Source: Eubacteriales Family XIII. Incertae Sedis bacterium (GTDB taxonomy: Bacteria; Bacillota; Clostridia; Peptostreptococcales; Anaerovoracaceae). Taken from it: a stretch of DNA of 8,131 nucleotides. Both the position numbers and the translations under genes were made by a program. Shown piece after piece: positions 1 to 8,000 of the stretch. Position 1 is the first letter of the stretch. Every line of letters begins with the position of its first letter. The notes below the pieces were generated by a model. That model saw only the letters and a list, made by a program, of their open reading frames with translations. It was not told the origin of the DNA and ran no database searches. The stretch covers positions 1 through 8,131 of the forward strand of contig JAIRPC010000068.1 of NCBI GenBank assembly GCA_031257215.1, given 5' to 3'.

Positions 1-1184
1 GCCGCTATTAGCGCTATCAGCAGCAGCCAGCCCTGCGGGTGCGCCCAGTTGTTGGTGTAGCCTACGCCGAACCTTTTCTCTACGAACAGCGAGGGGTCGT
101 TTTTGTTGAAATAGAAAACGCCCAGCTTCCAGTATCTGTCCTCGTCGGGTGCGGCGCCCGCGCTTTCGCCGCCACCTTTGGCGCGAAGCCTGCTCCCGCC
201 TTGGCCGACGCGAATGTAGAGAATGACTATGGCCAGTATTATCGCGCAGACAAAGAATATCAGAAAATAACTTATGAACCTTTGGCTGATGCCAATGAGC
301 GACGCGAGAGGGATATAGCCGAGAAGCGCGCCGAGAGCCGCGCCTCCGAAAATAAGCGAGCCGCTCATGATCCTCCGAAACCTGCGCCCCTGCTCCTTCG
401 ACGCCTTTGGCTCGGACGCGTCCAGTTGCCGCTTCGAGCAGCGCACGATGAAATACGTGAACACGAAAATCCCGAACAGTATCCATTGCGACGCGAACAG
501 CGGCAGCATCGCGCCAGGCGTCTTGTCTATCCATCCGTCAGGCTCGCCCGTAAGCCCGAAATGTACGGCGATGCGCTCCGGCGCTGTCGGCCAGACAGCA
601 TAGGCTATGATAAGAGTCGCGGCGGCAATGCCCACATAGAGCAGGAGCCACAGCGCCGAAAAAATTTCTTTTTCAACAGGCTCGGTGTCCGCCAGCACCA
701 CAGAGCTTGCTGCGGAAGCGTTGCCGTATTCGCGCCGAACATGGGAGGCTTCGCCCCAGCCCTGTGCTGCCTTATAGCGTTTCATCCTGCCGTGGTAGCG
801 CAGATAGACGAGGAAGTCGAGAGCTATCCACGCGAACAGCGGTACAAGGAACGCCGCCAGCAGCCTGCCTATGCCGCCAGCATCGCCCATATTAGCGCCG
901 TCCAAGCCCGCGCCAATGCCGCTCGTCTGGATAACCTCGCTGAATGAAAGCCCGCCGTTCAGCGAGGGGTGCAGCAGCAACAGAAACTGCACGGCGGCGA
1001 CAGCCAAGCCCAACACAACCATTGTGGCAGCAAAGCTGCGCCTCATGGCGTTCAGTTCAGGGCGCTTGGTTTCAGACGATGGTATGCCCACGCCAAAAAG
1101 CTCGGACTTGCGTGTGATATACGGGATGAACGCAAAACTGACGATCACCAGCGCGTCAAGAAAAACCCAAATAAAAATCATCAT
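1..1184 (-). CDS. DUF1648/DUF5808 multi-pass membrane protein (partial, C-terminus off the left edge)
   Basis: The minus frame is open from ATG 1184 to the window edge (394 complete codons, no stop), so the C-terminus is missing. The protein begins MMIFIWVFLDAL and has about seven or eight hydrophobic segments, near residues 2-22, 49-70, 106-127, 175-196, 226-246, 273-295, 300-323 and from about 386. Residues 202-218 read PERIAVHFGLTGEPDGW, the DUF1648 signature that is also found in SdpI-type immunity proteins. Residues 350-390 begin RYWKLGVFYFNKNDPSLFVE and continue with a KRFGVGYTNNWAHP-like stretch, the DUF5808 signature. Start choice: AAGGAG at 1200-1195 lies 10 bases before ATG 1184; a second ATG follows directly at 1181. 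The ribosome site lies inside the end of the upstream GntR gene and the intergenic gap is 2 bases, so the two genes are co-transcribed and probably translationally coupled. By family this is an integral membrane protein of unknown biochemical role. An envelope-stress or immunity-type role under the GntR repressor is inference. Confidence 0.88.
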   Translation of the reverse strand, partial: MMIFIWVFLDALVIVSFAFIPYITRKSELFGVGIPSSETKRPELNAMRRSFAATMVVLGLAVAAVQFLLLLHPSLNGGLSFSEVIQTSGIGAGLDGANMGDAGGIGRLLAAFLVPLFAWIALDFLVYLRYHGRMKRYKAAQGWGEASHVRREYGNASAASSVVLADTEPVEKEIFSALWLLLYVGIAAATLIIAYAVWPTAPERIAVHFGLTGEPDGWIDKTPGAMLPLFASQWILFGIFVFTYFIVRCSKRQLDASEPKASKEQGRRFRRIMSGSLIFGGAALGALLGYIPLASLIGISQRFISYFLIFFVCAIILAIVILYIRVGQGGSRLRAKGGGESAGAAPDEDRYWKLGVFYFNKNDPSLFVEKRFGVGYTNNWAHPQGWLLLIALIA

Positions 1185-1186
1185 AG

Positions 1187-1654
1187 CTAACAAACTCCTT
1201 TCTCATCATTCTCGCCAGTGCAGCCGCTTCTGCCGCCAACGCTTACATCACCCGCATCCGCATGACCGTCCGCACCGTCCGCAACAGGGTAGTCCCGCAG
1301 GCTCTCGTACACCCTCGCGGAGATAACGCCGTATGGCACGCGCCGGGCTTTCGCTTCTGTCAGAATTTCGCCGAGAGCGTCGGACAGCCCATCTAAAAAT
1401 CCGTCATCCCACGCGGGCGGCTCTGCAACTACCGCGCCGCGCCGCCCGTTCATAGAGACGTAGCCTTCGCTCTGCAACATGGCATACGCCTTGTTGACGG
1501 TGTGCAGGTTGACGCCGAGATCCATTGCAAGCCGCCGCACCGACGGCAGCTGCTCGCCCGCCACGAGCTCGCCCGCCGCGACGCCTGATACGATCTGTTT
1601 GCGTATCTGCACATAAATAGGGATATCTGATTCAGGCTCTATCCGAAGCAACAT
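1187..1654 (-). CDS. GntR-family transcriptional regulator, YtrA-type (short)
   Basis: A 155-residue DNA-binding protein with a GntR winged helix at residues 10-77. Visible signatures are PIYVQIRKQI (12-21), the L-P-S-V-R turn (36-40), the recognition-helix pattern HTVNKAY (51-57), LQSEGY (60-65) and the wing RRGAVV (71-76). The small C-terminal part, with no FadR-, HutC- or aminotransferase-type effector domain, matches the YtrA subfamily, which usually represses its own operon. The tail is unusual: from about residue 125 it is rich in Ala, Asp and Gly, with a tandem 9-base duplication. Start choice: an in-frame ATG exists at 1729, but it would add a non-conserved Ile/Val-rich stretch encoded by the promoter palindrome. 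ATG 1654 has AAAGGAG 6 bases upstream and places PIYVQI at the usual family position. It lies directly upstream of the DUF1648 membrane protein. Effector unknown. Confidence 0.93.
   Translation of the reverse strand: MLLRIEPESDIPIYVQIRKQIVSGVAAGELVAGEQLPSVRRLAMDLGVNLHTVNKAYAMLQSEGYVSMNGRRGAVVAEPPAWDDGFLDGLSDALGEILTEAKARRVPYGVISARVYESLRDYPVADGADGHADAGDVSVGGRSGCTGENDEKGVC
1195..1200 (-). promoter_or_regulatory. Ribosome binding site of the DUF1648 protein, inside the GntR gene
   Basis: AAGGAG on the minus strand, 10 bases before ATG 1184 and 13 before the adjacent ATG 1181, which favours the first ATG. It overlaps the last codons of the GntR gene (stop TAG at 1189-1187). Ribosomes finishing the regulator therefore cover this site, an arrangement that suggests coupled translation. 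Confidence 0.75.
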
Positions 1655-1660
1655 ATCGCA

Positions 1661-1667
1661 CTCCTTT
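1661..1667 (-). promoter_or_regulatory. Ribosome binding site of the GntR gene
   Basis: AAAGGAG on the minus strand followed by a 6-base spacer (TGCGAT) and ATG 1654. This strong site decides the start at 1654 over the in-frame upstream ATG at 1729. Confidence 0.85.
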
Positions 1668-1685
1668 CTTGTAGCAACGATAACT

Positions 1686-1715
1686 ATTATAATTGTTATA
1701 TAACAACTATAACAA
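1686..1715 (-). promoter_or_regulatory. Sigma-A-type promoter of the GntR operon
   Basis: On the minus strand a -35-like TTGTTA (1715-1710) is followed after 18 bases by a perfect -10 TATAAT (1691-1686). Transcription would start near 1680, giving a leader of about 25 bases before ATG 1654, short but sufficient for the AAAGGAG site. The spacer is filled by the palindrome listed separately. The -35 box is weak, consistent with a regulated promoter. Confidence 0.68.
1687..1712. promoter_or_regulatory. Palindromic operator, probable autoregulatory GntR site
   Basis: A perfect 14-base palindrome TTGTTATATAACAA (1693-1706) extends to a 26-base dyad with 12 of 13 pairs matched; the single mismatch is 1692/1707. 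It overlaps the -10 box and fills the -35/-10 spacer of the GntR promoter, so a bound dimer would exclude RNA polymerase. YtrA-type regulators are known to bind AT-rich dyads at their own promoters. That this regulator binds here is inference. Confidence 0.7.
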
Positions 1716-1762
1716 AAAGTCAAGCCCAAAATACGGCATTATGAAAAAAAATATCACTGCTG

Positions 1763-1791
1763 TTGTATTAATTGGCAAATTGTGAGATAAT
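1763..1791 (+). promoter_or_regulatory. Candidate promoter for the large surface protein
   Basis: TTGTAT (1763-1768), a 17-base spacer, then GATAAT (1786-1791) with an extended -10 TG at 1783-1784. Transcription would start near 1798, giving a leader of about 127 bases before ATG 1925. It lies about 50 bases downstream of the GntR operator on the divergent side. The assignment rests on consensus resemblance in an AT-rich region, so chance similarity is possible. Confidence 0.5.
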
Positions 1792-1814
1792 AATGACAAA
1801 TAATTAAAGTTATT

Positions 1815-1851
1815 GCCCTGCCATTTTTATACCGTTTTTTGGCGGGCGGTA
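1815..1851 (+). promoter_or_regulatory. Possible structured 5' leader element (pseudoknot-capable)
   Basis: GCCC-T-GCC (1815-1822) can pair with GGCGGGC (1841-1847), forming seven pairs with one bulged U. The loop contains TACC (1830-1833), complementary to GGTA (1848-1851) just after the stem, so an H-type pseudoknot could form. No transcription terminator follows. It lies in the predicted leader of the surface-protein gene. I recognise no known riboswitch; the call is based on complementarity only. Confidence 0.3.
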
Positions 1852-1891
1852 GATCAAGGGAAATAGGTATTGCATAGGATAGAGGGACGCA

Positions 1892-1924
1892 ATGGCCTTT
1901 GCGCTGTTGTTGTGTGTGCATTAA
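1892..1924 (+). CDS. Short upstream ORF (leader peptide MAFALLLCVH) abutting the adhesin start
   Basis: ATG 1892 begins ten codons reading MAFALLLCVH and ends in TAA at 1922-1924, directly followed by the ATG of the large gene at 1925. GAGG at 1882-1885 lies 6 bases before this ATG, acceptable spacing for a ribosome site. The large gene's own ATG has no recognisable site: the preceding bases are TGTTGTTGTGTGTGCATTAA. The two are in the same frame, separated only by the TAA. Start codon 1892 lies in a small hairpin, CGCAA (1888-1892) pairing with TTGCG (1899-1903) around a 6-base loop. Termination-reinitiation coupling is the natural reading. Whether the peptide itself matters, or is translated at all, is inference. 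Confidence 0.45.
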   Translation: MAFALLLCVH

Positions 1925-2017
1925 ATGAATAATATTCCGAATGTTCGCAGCAGGTTTTACGTGTTGGCGCTAGCGTTTATCATAGCGTCGGCATCTTTTG
2001 TCTCGCCCGCGTATGGC
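1925..2017 (+). other. Sec-type signal peptide of the surface protein
   Basis: Residues 1-31. The n-region is MNNIPNVRSR with two Arg, the hydrophobic core is FYVLALAFIIASASF, and the c-region is VSPAYG. Cleavage is plausible after Ala29 (S-P-A) or Gly31 (A-Y-G). No lipobox cysteine is present, so export followed by release or C-terminal anchoring is expected. Confidence 0.85.
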
Positions 2018-5000
2018 GACAGCAAAGCCCCGCCCGCGCCGCAAGCAAAGGCGGACAAGGATGACAATGCCCCGCCCTCAAATGCAGGCGCGAAAAGCGG
2101 CGCACAGGCAAAGTCCAAAAGCGCCGCACCGCAGGACGATGGCCTGATTGCTGTGGATGACATCCTGCAAGTCGGTCCGTTCCATCCGCCGCCGCCGCCG
2201 AAAATCGGCGATATCACATGGGATCGCGTCGTTCAACGGCGCGGCTACGACGATGCCTATACGTCATCCCGCTCCCGAAGCTACAACGGGTATTCCACGC
2301 CCGACCATATCGTCGCGCTGGATGACGGCTCTATGAATTTTCTCGGCTATGACAGCTATGGGCGCACCGACTACACCTGGTCTGTGAACGCAGACTACAA
2401 GCTCATCGATTCCATGACCTTCACGCTGCGCCCGCAGGCGATGAATTTCCACACCTTCGCCCAGGCGGGCTTTCTTTTCAACGGCATACTGAACGGCAGC
2501 ACCTACACGGGCTATGCGATAGCCATAGACAGCACTGGCGGCAGCTCCTACGGCGGGCTGTTCGGCGGCGGCTCGGCCGTGCTGGGGCTTTACAAAGGCA
2601 CGTGGAATATCGACGGCAAGATCCCCGCGTCCGCGAAGATCGCCACATATGTAACGGGCATCAAGAGCGGTTCCAACTCGCCGTATACGGTGCGCTTCGA
2701 GGTAGACCCCACGAAGCCCAACCGCCCGTTCTCCATCTATGTCAACGGCGCACTGAAAACCTCTGCGGTATCGTCGTACGGGGACGCGCACGGCATAGGT
2801 TATTTCACGAATTATTTCAGCCACGACTGTTCCGCGCTCACGGTCATACGTTTCAGCTCTATCGCCCTGACTATGGATCCGAGCGCCACCGACCCCGACC
2901 TCATCCCAGTGACCGATGTCACGGTGCGCTTCAAGGTCGGAGACAGGGAGATAGCGCAGCCGCAGACCTATTCGGGCAAGGCGAAATGCCAGGAGTACAT
3001 GATTCAGGATGTCCCGTACACGCTGACGGCAGACGGGACCGAGTATACACTGATGTCTACGGATCCAGACGATTTCCTGTTGAGGGACGGAGAGGGGGAG
3101 TTCGCTTTTTCGCGCACGTTCGCGGGGAGCCAGCCGCCGCTCGAAAATATCGGCGACACGTACCAGCCAGAGCCCGATATAGTGCTGTACTACGACGCTA
3201 TCAGCATACAGAAGGACGCCAGCCTGAACGATTCTCAGGAAATAGACAACGGCTCCGCGAACGACCCGATACATGTGGCAACGGGCGACACCATCCATTA
3301 TTACATACAAGCGTCCAACAAGGGCAACCCCATCACGCCGCTGTACCCTGAGAGCGGCGTGCCTGATACGGGGCATGTGGTGTACGCGGATACGTGGCAG
3401 CAGAAAAATGCCGGCACTGGCAACGCGACGGGCGGCAAATACTGGTCGTATTCGGTCACGCAGGCAAAGGTATGGAGTGGCTATGCCTCATCTTACAGTG
3501 TACAGATTCCCTACGAACTGAAAGCCGGCGTGTATGAGAGCGTCTCCGTTCCGATCGGCCACTATGTCGGGACTTTCAACCAGAGCGGGCATAACAATAA
3601 CTGGTACGAGGACTACGGCACGCACAGTATTACCGTGTCCCTTTATATGGATGCAGTAACAGGAACGCCCATCTGGACAGGCACGTTCAGCGGCGATACA
3701 TACGGTGCGATAAACGGCAGCGCGTCGGGTAAGAACAGGAACAATTCAGGCAAGGCGCCCGTGATGTTGACCAATTTCAACCTGAATTACGCGAACGGCG
3801 CGGTGAACTTCGGCAATGTCGTGATGCCCGAGGATGGCAAGCTGATCCTCGTGATGAAGTCCAACCGCTGGCGCGACTACCGCAAGGGCATAGGCGGGGA
3901 CTATCTCGCGAATTACGGGTTTGTGGTAGGCACTATGAACGTGCAGCACCGCGCCGCCATCATGGACACGCTTCCGACTGGGCTGACCGTGGCGACAGGC
4001 TCTGCCGTTATCAAAAACGCGGACGGCAGCACGACCATGAGCGGGATAAGCGTAACGGGCAGAAGCGACGGCAGGCAGATGGTGTCCTGGTCGCTGAACG
4101 AAATCGTTTCCGAGGATGCGCCAGCACTGTGCTTCGACGCCAATGTCGCGAACCCTGGGACTACGCTCCTGAACCTCTACAACGGCGCGTCCGTCCAGAT
4201 GGGCACGGCTTCGGGGACGATAAAGGTGGACTCGAACACCACCTACCATCTGCTGCCGGGGCCCGTGGGCGTGACCGAGCGCTATGTGGACTACCTGACG
4301 GGCGACCTGATATCACCGCCGCTCGGCGAGGACGGCAACCCGGTAGGCACGGTTACGGACGGCGCGGGCAATGCGCTTTCGAACCCAGGGCAAGTCATCG
4401 TACAGGTCGGCCAGACATACACGGGCGAGCCGCCGGACTCCGTTGTGCGCAGCGGGGGTTCGGGCTCTGTCTCCTATGATTACGAGGGGTATTTCTGGGA
4501 CAACGCCCCCGCGAAATGGGCGCCATCCGGCCTTGCGCTGGCATCAGGGCGGCCAACCTCACGAGAGGTTGGCATCGAAAACCATATAGCCACCTATGTA
4601 TACAAGGACGCGCGCGGCTATCCATTTGTGACGGAAAAATACCGCATGTACGACGCGGAGCATTCCGCTCCGACCACAGACCCCGTCACGGTGGGCGGCG
4701 ATGACAAGCCCGACACGAAGACGGAGCTGGCGGTGGGAGACGAATACGGGCTGCCGCAGTCCAGGACGCAGGACATCAAGGACGGCGCAGCGTCGTATAC
4801 CTATGTGGGTTATTCCATTGACGGCGGCGCTACCGTACACAAGGACGACGAAAAATATCCCGAGAACCCGCTCTGGGAGAACCTTGGCGCGGGCGAGTCC
4901 CACCAGGTGATCCTGTATTTCGCGGGCAACCCCGTATACACCGCACATTTCAGGCTCTGCGATTTAGACGGCAACCCGCTGGGCGGCGGCAGTCCCGCTG

Positions 5001-8000
5001 GCTCCGTGCCGCAGGGGATGGTGGGTGCGCCTGGCGGCAACGCGGGCAAGCCCGACGAGGTGAGCGTGATACCTTACGGCGACCCTCTATATTTTTCTGA
5101 CTCCTACGCTAACCCCGTGAAGGGAACATATACGAAGGATTCGGACGGCAGGCCTATATACAGCTATTACAAATATTACGGCTACAAAATCGGCTCAGGC
5201 AGCATAACGGCGGGCACGCCGAGCGACAGCACGCTCTCGGCGGCTCTGACGCGAAATTATGAAATAACCCTCTATTACGTGGACGCAAAGCAGGTGAAGG
5301 TGAAGTACGTGGAAAAGGGCAACGAGTACCATTCGCTGAAATCCCCTACGCTCATCAACAAACGCACGGGCGAGAGCGTCCCCGCCTCCGCTCTGGCTGG
5401 CTGCCTTGCGGACATAGAGGTCACGGAGGACATTGAGAGCGCGGGTTCGGATGCGCGGACATACATCTATCAGGGCTACGAATGGGACGATATGGACGAG
5501 GCATTGGCAGGCGAGCCGATAGGAGCGGACAATTTGCAGTCAGACAGGGAGCTGACCCTGTACTTCTCCACCGAATACACCCTGACGCTCCGTTACCACA
5601 CGAACGTCACGCCGTCGGACGACGCGAGCAACCCTGTCATGCCGTACACGCTCAGCCCCGACAGGCTCGTGTCCGCGGCGGGCGGAAGTGCGGCTCCCAT
5701 CGATTCCCCTCCGCAGGGGATCCGCTTCCAGAACAAGGTCTGGAACTATGCTGGCTACAAGGACGCGGGCGATGGCGGCGAGCTGACGGCAGGCCCCCCG
5801 ACCCCAGCGGGCGGCGCGGCGGTCGCCTCCTGGGGAGCGTTAGGCCCTATGTGGAGCGACGCGGAGCTGATACTCGCGTACGACCCCGACACGTCCGCGC
5901 GGCTCTATACGGTCACAGCCGAGGCCGCGCCTACCACAAAGGGAGACGGCTCTGTCGTGTACGGCGGTGCGCCGAGCGCGGAGAGCGGGAACGGCACGGC
6001 GGTCACAGACGAACTGGTGGCGCCGGTAACGGCCAGGGTGGACAATATAAAGTCCGGCGAAAGCGTTACTATAAACACGACGGAGAACGAAGGGTTTGAG
6101 TTCAGCGGTTACACGTTCTACGACGGAGACGGCAACGAGATAGACCGCGACGCGATACGCTTCGCTTCCGACGGCAGCAGGGGCGGCACGTTCGACATGC
6201 CTGCGAACACCGTGCGCGTCGTGGCGAACTATGTATCGACCGCGAACCAGCCTACTCTGCTCGTATCCAAGGACGGCGACGTGTGGCCGACGCCGCAGGG
6301 CATGGACGGCAAGAGCAAAAACTATTATTTCAGGTGCGTGGCCTGCGACAACGCGGAGAACATTGGGAAGGACTTCGTGGCCGTGTTCGACACAGGCGGC
6401 CTGTACAAATTCCCGCAGATGCCCGACGGGGGCTACGAGCTGTACGAGGGCACGGTTGACGGAAGCACAGGCGTAGGCACGGGCATCAATACTGGCGTGA
6501 CATTGGCGCTTTCGGGTGATTCGCCCAGGCTTTCGCTCGCGTACTATACGCTGGCGGTGGACGCCGAAACGGACAACCACTACCCGCCCGGCTATGGCGG
6601 CGCGATAGGCGTTGGCGGCACGGCGAGCCGCAATATGTCGGGCGTATACCTGCGCGGCACTACGGTCACGCTCTCCGCTGTGGCGGCGGAGGGTTTCAGC
6701 TTCAAGGGCTGGGCGAAGCGCGGTAACGAGGATGCGAGCGGCTCCGTAGCGGACGCGGCGGCGGGGGCCGGCGGCTCGGGTCCCGGCGCGTGCGCCACCC
6801 TGCCGTCGGCGGGAGAGGGGCAGATGGAGGTCAAGGCGCTGTTCGAGCGAAACAAATACGCGGTCGAGATAGCGCAGTATATAGAGGGCGAGTCAGGGAT
6901 CCTGACGCTCGACAGCTCACACGCGGGCGGCACGGTAGCCGCCGCGTATGTGGTGAGCAGCCAGGGGGCGCTCGGCGGCGCGGCATCGGACGCGGGCGCG
7001 AGCTCTCTGGCGGCTGGCTCGGAATGGTATTTCGGGCTGCCCGTATCGCTGTCCGCCGCGCCTAACGCGGGCTATGGCTTCGTCGGATGGGAGCTAGACT
7101 CTGGCTCTGGCACGCTCGCCCGCGCGTCAAGCATTGGGTACGCGAGCTTCACGCCTGGCAGCGGCGCGAGCCCCATCAGGCTGAAAGCCGTGTTCCGCAA
7201 GGTATCGCGCACGTCCGTGTCGCTGTCCGTGCCGAACACGACCGCGCTCGACGGAGGAGCGAACAGCATCGTGGTGGACGCCGCGAACCTCTTTCCTCTA
7301 CAAACATCCATTTCTGGATTGAAATGGTTTAGAGAGAAGCTGAACCCGGGCGGCTCTGCGGAACTGGATTCGGCGGGGTTCGACGCGGCCTATGCCAGCG
7401 CGGGCGCGAAAGACAAAGGGGCGCTGGCGGCAGGGGATTTCGACGGCTTCGCGGGGGATTCAGCACACAGGTCTGCCGCGATATCGGCGGACGAGAACGG
7501 GCGCTACTGGGTGTCCGTGACGTACACAGGGCGCTCGCAGGACGGTTCGGCGCAGTCATATGCATATGTAGGCTATGTGGACGTGAAAAATATCTACACG
7601 CCGTGGGCGGTGTATCAGCGCGACTACAACGCCAGCATGGACTATATCATCGCGCCGTACCGCGCGCTTCCGTCCGATCAAAGCGTGGGCTCCGGCAGCC
7701 TGCCCGCCGCCATCCCATTCGACTTGCACGGCGCGGCAAAGGCAGCGTCGGGAACAGCCATATCGTCCGACGTTTTGGCGGCTCCGGACGCGGGGTTCAG
7801 AAGCGTGACCTTCACGCCGGACAAGCCAGGCTACGCGAAAGTCTATGACATCCACCTGCCAGGAGGCGCGGCCTGGAACAGCGCTTCCGACGATTTGACG
7901 ATACCGCTCAACGGTTCGTTCCTTGGCGCGGGCGGCTTCGCTGCGGGCAGCTCCGACTCGGGCGCGGGGCTCGCGACCGGGCATTATTACTCCATTGTAT

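Noticed and set aside
39..947. Plus-strand open frame of 302 codons
   Set aside because: It is opposite the DUF1648/DUF5808 gene, whose motifs and membrane segments are clear; the product is an Arg/Ala-rich shadow.
1655..1729. Longer GntR start at ATG 1729
   Set aside because: The extra 25 residues are encoded by the promoter and palindrome, and ATG 1654 has a strong AAAGGAG site at the right spacing.
1741..1785. Small ORF MKKNITAVVLIGKL on the plus strand
   Set aside because: It looks like a signal-peptide start but has no ribosome site, ends after 14 codons and overlaps the candidate -35 box.
1815..1847. Possible intrinsic terminator in the divergent intergenic region
   Set aside because: The stem has a long 18-base loop and is followed by GGTAGATC rather than a T-tract; the T-run is in the loop.
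1857..1897. Fragment resembling a class I cyclic-di-GMP riboswitch (AGGG ... GGGACGCAA ... GGCC)
   Set aside because: The spacing is similar, but the intervening P1b hairpin and the second helix with its tetraloop receptor are not present; an Infernal search could settle it.
2264..3376. Antisense open frame of 370 codons on the minus strand
   Set aside because: It is opposite the adhesin, Arg/Val/His-rich, lacks any domain and has no ribosome site; it arises from the third-base GC bias of the real gene.
5840..6580. Antisense open frame of 246 codons
   Set aside because: Shadow of the adhesin frame, with low-complexity Arg/Val/His composition and no recognisable motif.
6671..6689. CTCCGC...GCGGAG inverted repeat in the adhesin gene
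   Set aside because: A six-base GC-rich dyad in a GC-rich gene is expected by chance.
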